A stretch of 64,000 nt of DNA from Pseudomonas sp. CFBP13508 (GCF_005233515.1 NZ_QFZZ01000002.1:310001-374000), one strand, 5' to 3'. Positions 38,127 to 47,636 are shown, numbered from the stretch's first letter. Notes: generated from the letters alone by a model not told the origin. Numbers and translations: made by a program.

Positions 38127-38981
38127 ATGGCTTCGCAGGAAGTGCTGCTGGCGTTTGTCCAGGCAGCGACGCAAGGCTCATTTTCCGCAGCGGCGCGCAA
38201 ACTGGGGCGCAGTCAGTCGACCATTAGCGCGGCAGTGGCAAGCCTGGAGATCGATCTGGATCTGCAGCTGTTCGATCGCAGCAGCCGCAAGCCCACGCTC
38301 ACCCCCGCCGGCCACGTCATGCTGCAGAAAGCCGAGGCGATTCTGGCCGCCACCAGTCGCCTGGAGATGAGCGCACGGCAATTGGCCCAGGGCGTGGAAC
38401 CGAAGCTGACCGTGGCGATTTCCGATACCTATCAGTCGTACCGTTTCGAGGCGGCGCTGGTAGATTTCGAGCAGCGTTATCCGGAGCTTGAGCTGGAATG
38501 CCTGATTGCCGAATGCGATGACCTGATCGAACTGGTCCAGCGCGGCCGGGCGCATCTGGCCTTCGCGGAAATGCAGGACAACTACCCGCCGGATCTGGTG
38601 ACTTCGACCGTGGCCGAGCGCACCGAGATTGCCCTGTTCGTCAGCCGTGAGCATGCGTTGGCGAAGCTTGAGCATGTCGATCAGCAGATTCTTGAGCAAC
38701 ATCGCGAGCTGCGTCTGGCGACCATCGTCAATCCGTATGACAGTCGCGGCAAAGGCCGGGTGTGGTCGGCGCCGAGTTACCTGATGCTGCTGGAAATGGC
38801 GGAAAAAGGCTTTGGCTGGGCACCGCTGCCGAGGTGGCTGGTGCAGCGTTATGCCAATGATTTGCTGATAGAGCTCGACGTGCGCGGCTGGCCGAAACCG
38901 GTGTTTGTCGACGCCTTGTGGTCGCGCTTGTATCCGCCGGGGCCGGCAGGGAGCTGGTTGCTCAGCAAGATGCTTGAATAA
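38127..38981 (+). CDS. LysR-family regulator of the PACE gene
   Basis: 284 residues: N-terminal winged helix (QEVLLAFVQAATQGSFSAAARKLGRSQSTISAAVASLEIDLDLQLFDRSSRKPTL) and a substrate-binding domain. The 89-base divergent promoter gap with the PACE transporter gene fits a LysR-AceI type regulator-transporter pair. Confidence 0.9.
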   Translation: MASQEVLLAFVQAATQGSFSAAARKLGRSQSTISAAVASLEIDLDLQLFDRSSRKPTLTPAGHVMLQKAEAILAATSRLEMSARQLAQGVEPKLTVAISDTYQSYRFEAALVDFEQRYPELELECLIAECDDLIELVQRGRAHLAFAEMQDNYPPDLVTSTVAERTEIALFVSREHALAKLEHVDQQILEQHRELRLATIVNPYDSRGKGRVWSAPSYLMLLEMAEKGFGWAPLPRWLVQRYANDLLIELDVRGWPKPVFVDALWSRLYPPGPAGSWLLSKMLE

Positions 38982-39472
38982 GCGCTTGAGATCAAAAGCC
39001 CCTCACCCCAGCCCTCTCCCGGAGGGAGAGGGGGCCGACCGAGGTGTCTGGCGTTATGCATCGACCTGAAAACCTTATCGATCATGGATTCAAGACAATT
39101 CGTTCAAGTCGGTGAATCCCTCCAATATCCCCCAATCAGTCCCCTCTCCCTTTGGGAGAGGGGGCCGACCGAAGTGTCTGGCGTTATGCATCGACCTGAA
39201 AAAACTTATCGGTTATGGATTCAAGACAATTCGTTCAAGTCGGTGAATCCCTCCAATATCCCCCAATCAGCCCCTCTCCCTTTGGGAGAGGGGGCCGACC
39301 GAAGTGTCTGGCGTTATGCATCGACCTGAAAATCTTATCGATTATGGATTCAAGACAATTCGTTCAAGTCGGTGAATCCCTCCAATATCCCCCAATCAGT
39401 CCCCTCTCCCTTTGGGAGAGGGTTAGGGTGAGGGCAATCCACAGGCTGCCCACAATCGCCAGAGCACCAAGG
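38982..39472. other. Intergenic region filled by an amplified type D element (491 bp)
   Basis: No gene. Almost the whole stretch is the repeat at 38999-39434; short open frames inside arise from the tandem repetition. Confidence 0.8.
38999..39434. repeat. Type D element with 130-bp unit in three tandem copies
   Basis: Outer inverted ends are CCCCTCACCCCAGCCCTCTCCC and GGGAGAGGGTTAGGGTGAGG. Between them a unit beginning GGGGCCGACCGA(G/A)GTGTC starts at 39031, 39161 and 39291, exactly 130 bases apart, and the array ends at 39420. The copies differ at a few positions (for example ACCTTATCGATCATGG, AACTTATCGGTTATGG, ATCTTATCGATTATGG). Confidence 0.95.
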
Positions 39473-40708
39473 TCAGAGCATTTCCAGCGCCATGATACGT
39501 GCTCGAATAAACCGCCGCTCCGGCTCCTGCCGCGTCAGCTCCAGCGCCCGCTGATACGCTGCCCGCGCCTGCTCCACCCGGCCCAACTGCCGACAAAACT
39601 CCGCCCGCGCCGAATGCGCCAAGTGGTAATCCTGCAACTCCCCACGCGCCAAAATCCCTTCTACCAACAACAACCCGGCCAACGCTCCATCCCGTTTGGC
39701 TACCGCGACCGCGCGGTTCAGCTCGATCACCGGCGACGGCACCGCGCGCAGCAATACGTCATACAGACCGACAATCTGCTGCCAGTCCGTTTCCGCCGCC
39801 GACAGTGCTTCCGCATGCACCGCTGCAATCGCCGCTTGCAGACAATATGGCCCGGACCGCCGCGTACTCAGCGCGCGCTCGACCAGCGCGCAGCCTTCGG
39901 CCATCAGCCCGGCGTCCCACAACGAGCGATCCTGATCGTCGAGCAACACCAGTTCACCGCTCGGCGAAGTGCGTGCCGGTCGACGTGATTCGTGCAGCAG
40001 CATCAGCGCCAGCAGACCCATGACTTCCGGCTCCGGCAGCAACTCCATCAACAAGCGCCCCAGCCGAATCGCTTCGCGCGTCAGATCCTCGCGGGTCAGC
40101 TCAGTGCCGACCGAGGCCGAATAGCCTTCGTTGAACACCAGATAAATCACCCGCAACACGCTGTCGAGGCGCTCGGGCAATTCGTTCAGCGTGGGTACTT
40201 GATAGGGGATTTTCGCGTCGCGGATCTTGGCCTTGGCGCGCACGATGCGCTGGGCAATCGCCGCCGGCGCCGAGAGAAAAGCACGGGCGATTTCCTCGGT
40301 GGTGAGGTCGCAGACTTCACGCAAGGTCAGCGGCACTTGCGCATCTGCCGCCAGTGCCGGGTGGCAGCAGGTGAAGATCAGCCGCAAGCGATCGTCTTCC
40401 ACGTCTTCGCCACTCCAGTCAGCCTGTTCCAGCTCATCGAGCTGCGCCAGCAGCAACGGTTGCGACGCCTTGAACCGTGCGCGCCGGCGCAGCACATCGA
40501 TGGCTTTGAAACGTCCGGTGGAGACCAGCCAGGTGCGCGGGTTGTCCGGCACGCCGTCGCGTTGCCAGCGCTCGACCGCGACGAAGAACGCCTCGTGCAA
40601 GGCTTCTTCGGCGAGGTCGAAATCACCGAGCAGGCGGATCAGCGTGGCCAGGATCCGCCGCGACTCCTCGCGGTAGACCTGCTCGACCCGCGCCCTGACG
40701 TCAGACAT
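39473..40708 (-). CDS. ECF42-type RNA polymerase sigma factor
   Basis: 411 residues. Sigma region 2 (LIRLLGDFDLAEEALHEAFFVAVERWQRDG, NPRTWLVSTGRFKAIDVLRRR), region 4 (LTLREVCDLTTEEIARAFLSAPAAIAQRIVRAKAKIR), then a C-terminal extension of about 220 residues with TPR-like helices (DUF6596) ending in EFCRQLGRVEQARAAYQRALELT. There is no anti-sigma gene; a DGPF-domain gene precedes and overlaps it by eight bases, the hallmark of ECF group 42. Confidence 0.9.
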   Translation of the reverse strand: MSDVRARVEQVYREESRRILATLIRLLGDFDLAEEALHEAFFVAVERWQRDGVPDNPRTWLVSTGRFKAIDVLRRRARFKASQPLLLAQLDELEQADWSGEDVEDDRLRLIFTCCHPALAADAQVPLTLREVCDLTTEEIARAFLSAPAAIAQRIVRAKAKIRDAKIPYQVPTLNELPERLDSVLRVIYLVFNEGYSASVGTELTREDLTREAIRLGRLLMELLPEPEVMGLLALMLLHESRRPARTSPSGELVLLDDQDRSLWDAGLMAEGCALVERALSTRRSGPYCLQAAIAAVHAEALSAAETDWQQIVGLYDVLLRAVPSPVIELNRAVAVAKRDGALAGLLLVEGILARGELQDYHLAHSARAEFCRQLGRVEQARAAYQRALELTRQEPERRFIRARIMALEML

Positions 40709-41045
40709 TCAACTGCCGCACCGGACGCACTTCAACGCTGCCGACCCGCGCTGCCGGAATGTTGCCGGCCACCTGAATCGCTTCGTTGAGATCCTTGGCG
40801 TCGATCAGGTAGAAACCGGCCAGTTGCTCCTTGGTTTCAGCAAAAGGCCCATCGGTGATCGACAACTTGCCGTTGCGCATGCGTACCGTGGTGGCGGTCT
40901 CCACCGATTCCAGCGCTTCGGCGGCGATCATCCGCCCGCTGCCCTGAATCGACTCGGCGTAGGCCCAGCATTCGGCGTCTTCCGGGCTGTCGGGCGAGGT
41001 GTGCAGCAGGCGTTCATCGCTGTAGACCAGGCATAGGTATTTCAT
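40701..41045 (-). CDS. YCII/DGPF-domain protein
   Basis: 114 residues beginning MKYLCLVYSDERLLH, with the DGPF motif (SITDGPFAETKEQLAGFYLIDAKDLNEAIQVA). Proteins of this ferredoxin-like family are encoded next to ECF42 sigma factors. Its TGA lies inside the ATGTCTGA overlap with the sigma gene, so the two are coupled. Function unknown; some relatives act as small enzymes with an essential His-Asp pair. Confidence 0.9.
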   Translation of the reverse strand: MKYLCLVYSDERLLHTSPDSPEDAECWAYAESIQGSGRMIAAEALESVETATTVRMRNGKLSITDGPFAETKEQLAGFYLIDAKDLNEAIQVAGNIPAARVGSVEVRPVRQLNV

Positions 41046-41085
41046 GGCGATCTCCTGATTCGAACGGATCAACTATGGCTGAAGA

Positions 41086-41511
41086 TCAGGGGGTTACATC
41101 GAACAGCGTCGCGCCGCTCATCGGATCGAACGGTGCCGACCAGTGTTCGTGGGCAATCTTCCACGCCCCGCCGACCTGCCGATAACAGGCGGTCACGCGC
41201 ATCCAGCAACTCTGGGTCTCGCCCTTGTCGTTGGTGCCGCCGCAATTGGCCACCCAGTGGGCGAAAGCGATGTTGTCGGCGCTTTCGATGGCGATTTCGT
41301 GGAACTCGAAGATGTGCGGGCCGGGGCACATTTCCATGCACTCGACCCAGTGCGCGCGGTACGCCGCTTTGCCTTTGAATTGCAGCGCCTTGATCGCATC
41401 GAACGAGACGATGTCGTCGGCGTACAGGGCCATGACTTTCTCGACGTCCTTGGCCATTACCGCTTCGCGGTAGGTGTTGATCAGAGTCTGGATTTCGCTT
41501 TGTGCGCTCAT
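41086..41511 (-). CDS. SnoaL-like (NTF2-fold) protein
   Basis: 141 residues of the SgcJ/YybH-like family: MSAQSEIQTLINTYREAVMAKDVEKVMALYADDIVSFDAIKALQFKGKAAYRAHW... ending VGGAWKIAHEHWSAPFDP. A cone-shaped pocket for a small molecule is expected. It precedes the DGPF-sigma pair by 40 bases on the same strand, and such proteins recur beside ECF42 loci, so it may be in the same operon or regulon. Confidence 0.88.
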   Translation of the reverse strand: MSAQSEIQTLINTYREAVMAKDVEKVMALYADDIVSFDAIKALQFKGKAAYRAHWVECMEMCPGPHIFEFHEIAIESADNIAFAHWVANCGGTNDKGETQSCWMRVTACYRQVGGAWKIAHEHWSAPFDPMSGATLFDVTP

Positions 41512-41653
41512 GGTGTTCTCCGTGGTTTTTGTTGTGAAGACACCCTTAGTCGTTTGCCCTTTGCGCAGATCGACAGGGCAAACAAAAAAAATTCGCCGAC
41601 AACAATGTCGCTAGAATCCGAGCTTCAATCCTTGTAGGAAAAAGGAAATTCCC

Positions 41654-42139
41654 GTGTCAGCCCAACTCGTGCCTTACGACAGCCTCAGCCCTTTGCAGCG
41701 TGAGCAAGTCGAGTCGATTGAAATCCATCCCGAGCAGATCAAGTTCTCCGGCGACATCCACGGTGCCCTGCACACCCTGCTGTCGAAACCCGGCCCCGGC
41801 GTGAAAGGTTTTGCCCTGCTGGCGGACGACGTACCGGTGGCGTTTCTGCTGCTCAAGCGCCCGCCGGTATTGCCCGACTGGGCCGACGAACACAGCGCCA
41901 CGTTGCATGCGCTGCAGGTCGATCGGCGCGCGCAGGGCAAGGGTTACGGCAAGGCTTGCCTGCAAGCGCTGCCCACCGTCGCGCTTGGAGCCTGGCCGGA
42001 AATCAAAGGGCTGGAGCTGTCGGTAGACGCCGACAACGAAGCGGCCATCGCGCTGTACGCCAAACACGGCTACGTCGACAGCGGCGAAGCCTACAAGGGC
42101 CGAATCGGTTACGAGCGGCGTATGGGGCTGTTTTTCTAG
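41654..42139 (+). CDS. GNAT-family N-acetyltransferase
   Basis: 161 residues, GTG start preceded by AAAGGAA. Acetyl-CoA binding segment LHALQVDRRAQGKGYGKACLQALP and terminal ADNEAAIALYAKHGYVDSGEAYKGRIGYERRMGL are typical of GNAT proteins of the YitI/ElaA-like kind. Substrate unknown. Followed 18 bases later by a flavin-binding protein gene. Confidence 0.85.
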   Translation: MSAQLVPYDSLSPLQREQVESIEIHPEQIKFSGDIHGALHTLLSKPGPGVKGFALLADDVPVAFLLLKRPPVLPDWADEHSATLHALQVDRRAQGKGYGKACLQALPTVALGAWPEIKGLELSVDADNEAAIALYAKHGYVDSGEAYKGRIGYERRMGLFF

Positions 42140-42157
42140 ATCGTAGAGGGATGCACG

Positions 42158-42763
42158 ATGATCGATTCAATCGAAGCACTGGAAGCTATTTACGGATTGC
42201 CCCACGAACGTGCGGTGCGCAAGCAGATCGGCTTTCTCAACGAGGATTATCAGGCGATGGTGTGCCTGTCACCGCTCGTGATTGTCAGCTCGGTGGGGAC
42301 CGATGGCCTCGATAACTCGCCGCGCGGTGATGCGCCGGGATTTGTTCGGATCATTGATCAAAACACGTTGGCCCTGCCGGATCGCCCGGGCAACAACCGC
42401 ATCGATACCTTGCGCAATGTGCTGCACGATCCGCGAGTGTCGCTGCTGTTCATCATTCCCGGGATCGGCGAGACGTTGCGGGTCAATGGTACGGCGCAGA
42501 TCAGCGCGGAACCGGGGTTGCTCGAGAGTTTCGCGGTAAACGGCAAAGCGGCGAAAACGGTGTTGCTGATTACGGTGGAAGCGGCGTTTTTCCATTGCTC
42601 GAAAGCATTCGTCCGCGCCGACGCCTGGAACCCGGAAACCCACCTGCCGCGTTCGGCATTACCGAGTGCCGGCGCGTTTCACAAGCGTCTGAATGATGGC
42701 CAGTTCGATGCTGAAACCTATGACCGGGAAGCGCCAAAACGGGTGCGCGATACCCTCTACTAA
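42158..42763 (+). CDS. Pyridoxamine 5'-phosphate oxidase-family FMN protein
   Basis: 201 residues. The split-barrel flavin domain of the MSMEG_1061 type is recognisable: VIVSSVGTDGLDNSPRGDAPGFVRIIDQNTLALPDRPGNNRIDTLRNVLHDPRVSLLFIIPG, and further on FHCSKAFVRADAW. Oxidoreductase activity with FMN is inferred; substrate unknown. Likely same transcript as the preceding GNAT gene. Confidence 0.88.
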   Translation: MIDSIEALEAIYGLPHERAVRKQIGFLNEDYQAMVCLSPLVIVSSVGTDGLDNSPRGDAPGFVRIIDQNTLALPDRPGNNRIDTLRNVLHDPRVSLLFIIPGIGETLRVNGTAQISAEPGLLESFAVNGKAAKTVLLITVEAAFFHCSKAFVRADAWNPETHLPRSALPSAGAFHKRLNDGQFDAETYDREAPKRVRDTLY

Positions 42764-42791
42764 ACGCGGAACTCAAAACGCCACAACCCCC

Positions 42792-42883
42792 CTGTGGGAG
42801 CGAGCCTGCTCGCGAAAGCGTCATATCAGTCAACAAATTGGTTGGCTGACACGGCCTCTTCGCGAGCAGGCTCGCTCCCACAG
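42792..42883. repeat. REPIN (type B)
   Basis: Inverted pair of TGTGGGAGCGAGCCTGCTCGCG between two convergent genes. Confidence 0.9.
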
Positions 42884-42896
42884 TTTTGATTAAGGC

Positions 42897-43385
42897 TTAG
42901 AGGGTCAGCATCATCTCGTGCCACGCCATGCCGCCGTGGTCGGACTCGGACGGCTTGATGTAGGCAAAGCCAAAGCCGGCATACAGCGCAATGTGCTGCT
43001 CTTTGCACATCAGATGAATTGTCGCTTTGTCCATGGCGCGCATGCGCTCGATGAATTCTGCGAGCAGGCGCTTGGCCAGGCCCTGCCCTTGGTAATCCGG
43101 GTGCACCACCACCGACATGATCACCACGTTCGGGCCTTTCGGGTCGTGGCCGATCAGTTCCTTGAAGGCTTCGTCGGACATCTGCACGTCGAACGCCGCG
43201 CCGGAATTGATGAAACCGGCGACCACGCCATCCACCTCGGCGACGATGAAGCCGTCAGGCCAGGTGTCGATGCGCGTGGCGATCTTCTCGCGGGTCGCGG
43301 CTTCGTCGCCTTCGTAGGCGACGGTTTCGATGGCGTAGCAGCGGTCGAGGTCGGCGGCGCTGACGTTGCGGATCACGGTGTTCAT
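42897..43385 (-). CDS. GNAT-family N-acetyltransferase
   Basis: 162 residues beginning MNTVIRNVSAADLDRCYAIE. Motif A is VVIMSVVVHPDYQGQGLAKRLLAEFIERMRA, and HIALYAGFGFAYIKPSESDHGG ends the fold, as in arylalkylamine/polyamine-like acetyltransferases. Substrate unknown. Confidence 0.88.
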   Translation of the reverse strand: MNTVIRNVSAADLDRCYAIETVAYEGDEAATREKIATRIDTWPDGFIVAEVDGVVAGFINSGAAFDVQMSDEAFKELIGHDPKGPNVVIMSVVVHPDYQGQGLAKRLLAEFIERMRAMDKATIHLMCKEQHIALYAGFGFAYIKPSESDHGGMAWHEMMLTL

Positions 43386-43471
43386 GGCAACTCGGAAATC
43401 ATTGGAATTGAGGTCGCCAAGCATAAAGCAGATCAACCGGGGCGGACATGATCCGCCTCGATTGGTTGCTT

Positions 43472-43957
43472 TCAGGGTTTGAGTGGCAACCAGATTTCCA
43501 GCGTACCGGTGTGCAGTTTCGGATTGAAATCTGCGCTGTAACGCTCGAATTCCGGGGCATCTGCTGCTTCACGGCCTGATTGCGGCAGCCAGGTGTTCCA
43601 GATGTACTGAAAAGTCTGCGGCAGTTGCTTCAATGGCCTGTTGTGCTCAAAGACCGCGTAATGCTGCGGCTGGATTTCAACCCAGCGGTACTTTTCCGGC
43701 AGGTCGTCGAGCTTGTCGATCTGCACCCCGGCGATGTATTCGAAACCGCCCTCGCCGTCCGCATTGCAGCAAACGCCGTAGGTCACTTCGTTGACTTGCG
43801 CGGGGATTTTTCCCAAGTGCGGGATCAGTTTTTCCCACAACGCGGGAATGTCTTCGGTGGTCTCCTGAGTGAATCGCCCGCCGAAACCGGCAATCAGCAG
43901 AAATTGCCCGTGTTCGAAGCGAGGCTCGGTTATCTCGACGCGTTGTTGTTCATCCAT
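43472..43957 (-). CDS. GyrI-like small-molecule-binding protein
   Basis: 161 residues forming one SHS2/GyrI-like (AraC effector-binding) domain: FLLIAGFGGRFTQETTEDIPALWEKLIP, TYGVCCNADGEGGFEYIAGVQI, YAVFEHNRPLKQLPQTFQYIWNTWLPQSG and the closing TLEIWLPL. No DNA-binding part is fused. Such stand-alone proteins bind or hydrolyse cyclopropanoid or cationic compounds. Confidence 0.88.
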   Translation of the reverse strand: MDEQQRVEITEPRFEHGQFLLIAGFGGRFTQETTEDIPALWEKLIPHLGKIPAQVNEVTYGVCCNADGEGGFEYIAGVQIDKLDDLPEKYRWVEIQPQHYAVFEHNRPLKQLPQTFQYIWNTWLPQSGREAADAPEFERYSADFNPKLHTGTLEIWLPLKP

Positions 43958-44026
43958 GACGCGACTCCTCAGAACGCAAAAGTGGATTCGGCTGGGAGTA
44001 TAGAAAGCCCGACCCGTTTCGCACGT

Positions 44027-44689
44027 TCACAGCGAGTGCAACTGCTCGACGGCACCTGAACCGACAAACTCGTTGTAGCCGGAAACGATCACGTACACCG
44101 CGAAATAACAAAAGATCGCCGCCGATGCCAGATAGGAGTAGCGCAGAAGCTTGTCGCCCAGCAGTTTGCCGCCGTGGCTTGCAGCGAAGCACAGACCGGC
44201 CGACCACAGCAGCCCGGCGCAGAGAAAACCACCGAGAAACAGCGCCGAACTCAACGGACCACCGCCACCGGACCGGGCGATCAACGTACCGCCGACGGCA
44301 GCAAACCAGAGAATCGCACTCGGCGATGACATGGCTAGAAAGATCCCCCGGAAAAACTCCTTGCGATGGGAGTTCTGCCCCACTTCCGCCGTTTCCGCCA
44401 GCAGCGCTTCGTGGTGAATCGCCGAGTAAATCATCTTCGCCGCGAAGTAGATCAGCAGCGCCGAACCGCCAATCCACAGGACCCAGCGCACGGTTTCGTA
44501 CTGGAGCAAAACGGTCATGCCGGCCAGTGCCAGCACCGCGTAGATCAGGTCGCCGACGCAGGTGCCCAGGCCCAGGGCGAAGCCCTGAAAGTAGCCGCGC
44601 TGCATGGCCAGGGTGATCATCGCGATGTTGGCTACGCCGATATCCAGGCACAGCGAAAGGCTCAGCAAGAAGCCGCTGGTGAATTCCAT
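44027..44689 (-). CDS. LysE-family amino-acid exporter
   Basis: 220 residues with six membrane helices; MEFTSGFLLSLSLCLDIGVANIAMITLAMQRGYFQGFALGLGTCVGDLIYAVLALAG is the LysE N-terminal signature, with SSPSAILWFAAVGG in the second half. Start at 44689 is preferred over a longer frame to 44764. Substrate unknown. Confidence 0.9.
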   Translation of the reverse strand: MEFTSGFLLSLSLCLDIGVANIAMITLAMQRGYFQGFALGLGTCVGDLIYAVLALAGMTVLLQYETVRWVLWIGGSALLIYFAAKMIYSAIHHEALLAETAEVGQNSHRKEFFRGIFLAMSSPSAILWFAAVGGTLIARSGGGGPLSSALFLGGFLCAGLLWSAGLCFAASHGGKLLGDKLLRYSYLASAAIFCYFAVYVIVSGYNEFVGSGAVEQLHSL

Positions 44690-44827
44690 TGACCGATTTT
44701 CCTTGAAAAAAATGTTTACAACCGCGCTGGACAGTATGCCATCACTGCCCTTATCTTCCGCCACAGGTCACCGCAGTGACCAGCGTCGCTCGGACGGTTC
44801 CGGGCGCTTACGTTATCCGAGGCAACA

Positions 44828-46045
44828 ATGGCCGAACAAGGTTCGCCGCGCCGCTTTGCGCGCATAGATCGACTCCCCCCTTACGTTTTCAACATCACCG
44901 CCGAGCTGAAAATGGCCGCTCGCCGCCGTGGTGAAGACATCATCGACCTGAGCATGGGCAATCCCGACGGCGCCACGCCGCCGCACATTGTCGAAAAACT
45001 GGTGCAGGTCGCCCAACGTGAAGACACCCACGGTTACTCGACCTCCAAAGGCATTCCACGCCTGCGCCGGGCGATTTCCAACTGGTACAAGCAGCGCTAC
45101 GAAGTCGATATCGACCCGGAAAGCGAAGCCATCGTCACCATCGGTTCCAAGGAAGGCCTGGCGCATTTGATGCTGGCGACACTGGACCAGGGCGACACGG
45201 TGCTGGTGCCGAACCCGAGCTATCCGATTCACATCTACGGTGCGGTGATCGCTGGCGCTCAAGTGCGTTCGGTGCCGTTGGTGCCGGGGGTGGATTTCTT
45301 CGATGAGCTGGAGCGCGCCATCCGTGGTTCGATCCCCAAGCCGAAAATGATGATTCTTGGCTTCCCGTCGAACCCGACCTCGCAGTGCGTGGAGCTGGAT
45401 TTCTTCGAACGGGTGATTGCCCTCGCCAAGCAATACGACGTGTTGGTCATCCACGACCTGGCGTACGCCGACATCGTCTACGACGGCTGGAAAGCGCCGT
45501 CGATCATGCAGGTGCCCGGGGCCAAGGACATTGCGGTGGAGTTTTTCACCCTGTCCAAGAGCTACAACATGGCCGGCTGGCGTATCGGTTTCATGGTCGG
45601 CAATCCGGAACTGGTCAGCGCTCTGGCGCGGATCAAGAGCTACCACGACTACGGCACCTTCACTCCGCTGCAAGTGGCGGCGATTGCCGCGCTGGAAGGC
45701 GATCAGCAATGCGTGCGCGACATCGCCGAGCAGTATCGTCAGCGTCGTAATGTGCTGGTCAAGGGCCTGCATGAGCTGGGCTGGATGGTCGAGAATCCGA
45801 AGGCTTCGATGTACGTCTGGGCGAAGATTCCCGAGGCTTATGCACATCTGGGTTCGCTGGAGTTCGCCAAGAAACTGCTGGCCGAGGCCAAGGTCTGCGT
45901 CTCGCCGGGGGTGGGCTTTGGCGAGTACGGCGATGACCACGTGCGCTTCGCGCTGATCGAAAACCAGGATCGGATTCGCCAGGCCGTGCGCGGGATTCGC
46001 GGGATGTTCCGCGCGGATGGTTTCAATCCGAAATCCCCTGCCTGA
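44828..46045 (+). CDS. alaC: Alanine transaminase AlaC
   Basis: 405 residues. PLP-dependent fold type I aminotransferase: [53 protein letters not shown] and the PLP lysine in [15 protein letters not shown]. The length and the [16 protein letters not shown] beginning correspond to AlaC/YfdZ, which interconverts alanine and pyruvate with glutamate/2-oxoglutarate. GAGG precedes the ATG. Followed by a REPIN. Confidence 0.9.
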   Translation: MAEQGSPRRFARIDRLPPYVFNITAELKMAARRRGEDIIDLSMGNPDGATPPHIVEKLVQVAQREDTHGYSTSKGIPRLRRAISNWYKQRYEVDIDPESEAIVTIGSKEGLAHLMLATLDQGDTVLVPNPSYPIHIYGAVIAGAQVRSVPLVPGVDFFDELERAIRGSIPKPKMMILGFPSNPTSQCVELDFFERVIALAKQYDVLVIHDLAYADIVYDGWKAPSIMQVPGAKDIAVEFFTLSKSYNMAGWRIGFMVGNPELVSALARIKSYHDYGTFTPLQVAAIAALEGDQQCVRDIAEQYRQRRNVLVKGLHELGWMVENPKASMYVWAKIPEAYAHLGSLEFAKKLLAEAKVCVSPGVGFGEYGDDHVRFALIENQDRIRQAVRGIRGMFRADGFNPKSPA

Positions 46046-46054
46046 CACCTGTCC

Positions 46055-46145
46055 CCTGTGGGAGCGAGCCTGCTCGCGAAAGCGGTGGGTCAGTCAGCAT
46101 AGATGCAGCTGACACGACGCTTTCGCGAGCAGGCTCGCTCCCACA
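46055..46145. repeat. REPIN (type B)
   Basis: Inverted pair of TGTGGGAGCGAGCCTGCTCGCG between convergent alaC and gntP. Confidence 0.9.
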
Positions 46146-46175
46146 ATGGCTTTCAGTGAACCGTGAAATCAGGAC

Positions 46176-46207
46176 ACAAAAAAACCGCATCGCTGCGGTT
46201 TTTTTGT
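46176..46207. terminator. Bidirectional terminator between alaC and gntP
   Basis: AAAAAAACCGCA, TCGC loop, TGCGGTTTTTTT; A and T tracts on both sides allow use from either strand. Confidence 0.9.
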
Positions 46208-46223
46208 GCCTGCAAACTGCCGC

Positions 46224-47576
46224 TTAAACGAACAGCGACAACAGCAGGATAAAGCCCAGGCCCACCACCGACAGAATGGTTTCCATCGCAGTCCAGGTCT
46301 TGAAGGTTTCGGCCACGGTCATGTTGAAGTACTGCTTGACCAGCCAGAAACCGGCGTCGTTGACGTGGGACAGGATCAGCGAACCGGCGCCGGTGGCCAG
46401 CACCAGCAGTTCACGGTTGACGCCCGGAATCATGCCGACAACCGGCACCACAATGCCAGCGCCAGTGATGGTCGCCACAGTGGCCGAACCAGTCGCGATA
46501 CGAATTACCGCCGCCACCAGCCACGCCAGCAGGATCGGCGAGATCTGCGCGCTGACCGCCATGTGGCCGATCACGTCACCCACGCCGCTGGTCACCAGCA
46601 TCTGCTTGAAGCCACCGCCCGCACCGATGATCAGGATGATCGCAGCGGTTGGCGCCAGACTCGCGTCGAGCCACTTGAGCATCTGGTTGGAACCGATGCC
46701 CTGCTTGTAGCCGAAGGTGTACAGCGACAGCAACAGCGCCAGCAGCAGTGCGGAGATCGGGTGACCGATCATGTCCATCCAGATGCGGAAGAAGTTGCCG
46801 TCCGGCAGCGCCACGTCAGCGAAGGTTTTCAGCAGCATCAGGAACACCGGCAGCAGCACGGTGACCAGGGTGATGCTGAAGCTTGGCAGGTTGGCCGAAT
46901 CGTTTTCCCGGGCCAGTTGATCGACCAGCTCCTGATTCGGGTGACCCGGGATGTGTTTGGCGATGAAGGTACCGAAGATCGGACCGGCAATGATGGCGGT
47001 CGGCAGCGCGACGATCAGACCGTACAGAATGGTCTTGCCGATGTCAGCGCCGAACACGCCGATGGCCAGCAGCGGACCCGGGTGCGGCGGCACCAGACCG
47101 TGCACGGCAGAGAGGCCGGCGAGCAGCGGGATACCGATTTTGATGATCGATACGCCAGTGCGACGCGCAACGATGAACACCAGCGGAATCAGCAGCACGA
47201 AGCCGATTTCGAAGAACAGCGGGATGCCCACCAGGAACGCGGCGAACATCATTGCCCATTGGACTTTGTCCTTGCCGAAGGCGCGGATCAGGGTCTGGGC
47301 GATCTGATCGGCGCCGCCGGATTCGGCCATCATTTTGCCGAGCATGGTGCCCAGGGCGAGGATGATGCCGACGAAACCGAGCACGCCACCGAAGCCGTCC
47401 TGGAACGCCTTGATGATGGTGTTGATCGGCATGCCGGAAGTCAGGCCAAGAAATGCGGCGGCGATGGTCAGGGCTATGAACGGGTGAATCTTGAATTTGG
47501 TGATCAGGATAATCAGGCCGATTACCGTGACCACCGCATCGAGCAGCAGGAACGTCTCGTGGGACATGCCAAACAT
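46224..47576 (-). CDS. gntP: Gluconate permease
   Basis: 450 residues, about twelve membrane helices, GntP family: LGTMLGKMMAESGGADQIAQTLI, GIPLFFEIGFVLLIPLVF and VPPHPGPLLA are signature segments. Takes up gluconate with protons. Lies 82 bases downstream of gntK; an operator-like palindrome (47634-47650) in that gap suggests an additional GntR-controlled promoter. Confidence 0.92.
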   Translation of the reverse strand: MFGMSHETFLLLDAVVTVIGLIILITKFKIHPFIALTIAAAFLGLTSGMPINTIIKAFQDGFGGVLGFVGIILALGTMLGKMMAESGGADQIAQTLIRAFGKDKVQWAMMFAAFLVGIPLFFEIGFVLLIPLVFIVARRTGVSIIKIGIPLLAGLSAVHGLVPPHPGPLLAIGVFGADIGKTILYGLIVALPTAIIAGPIFGTFIAKHIPGHPNQELVDQLARENDSANLPSFSITLVTVLLPVFLMLLKTFADVALPDGNFFRIWMDMIGHPISALLLALLLSLYTFGYKQGIGSNQMLKWLDASLAPTAAIILIIGAGGGFKQMLVTSGVGDVIGHMAVSAQISPILLAWLVAAVIRIATGSATVATITGAGIVVPVVGMIPGVNRELLVLATGAGSLILSHVNDAGFWLVKQYFNMTVAETFKTWTAMETILSVVGLGFILLLSLFV

Positions 47577-47636
47577 GGGGGGTGTCTCCTGGATTGTTGT
47601 TGTTATTAAAGCGGGTTGAACAGAAGTCGGGAGGAC

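Noticed and set aside
39031..39420. CRISPR array
   Set aside because: The repeats are 130 bases, contiguous and nearly identical, with no spacers and no cas genes.
46206..47609. 467-codon open frame antisense to gntP
   Set aside because: Q/D/H-rich shadow frame beginning inside a terminator; gntP is clear on the other strand.
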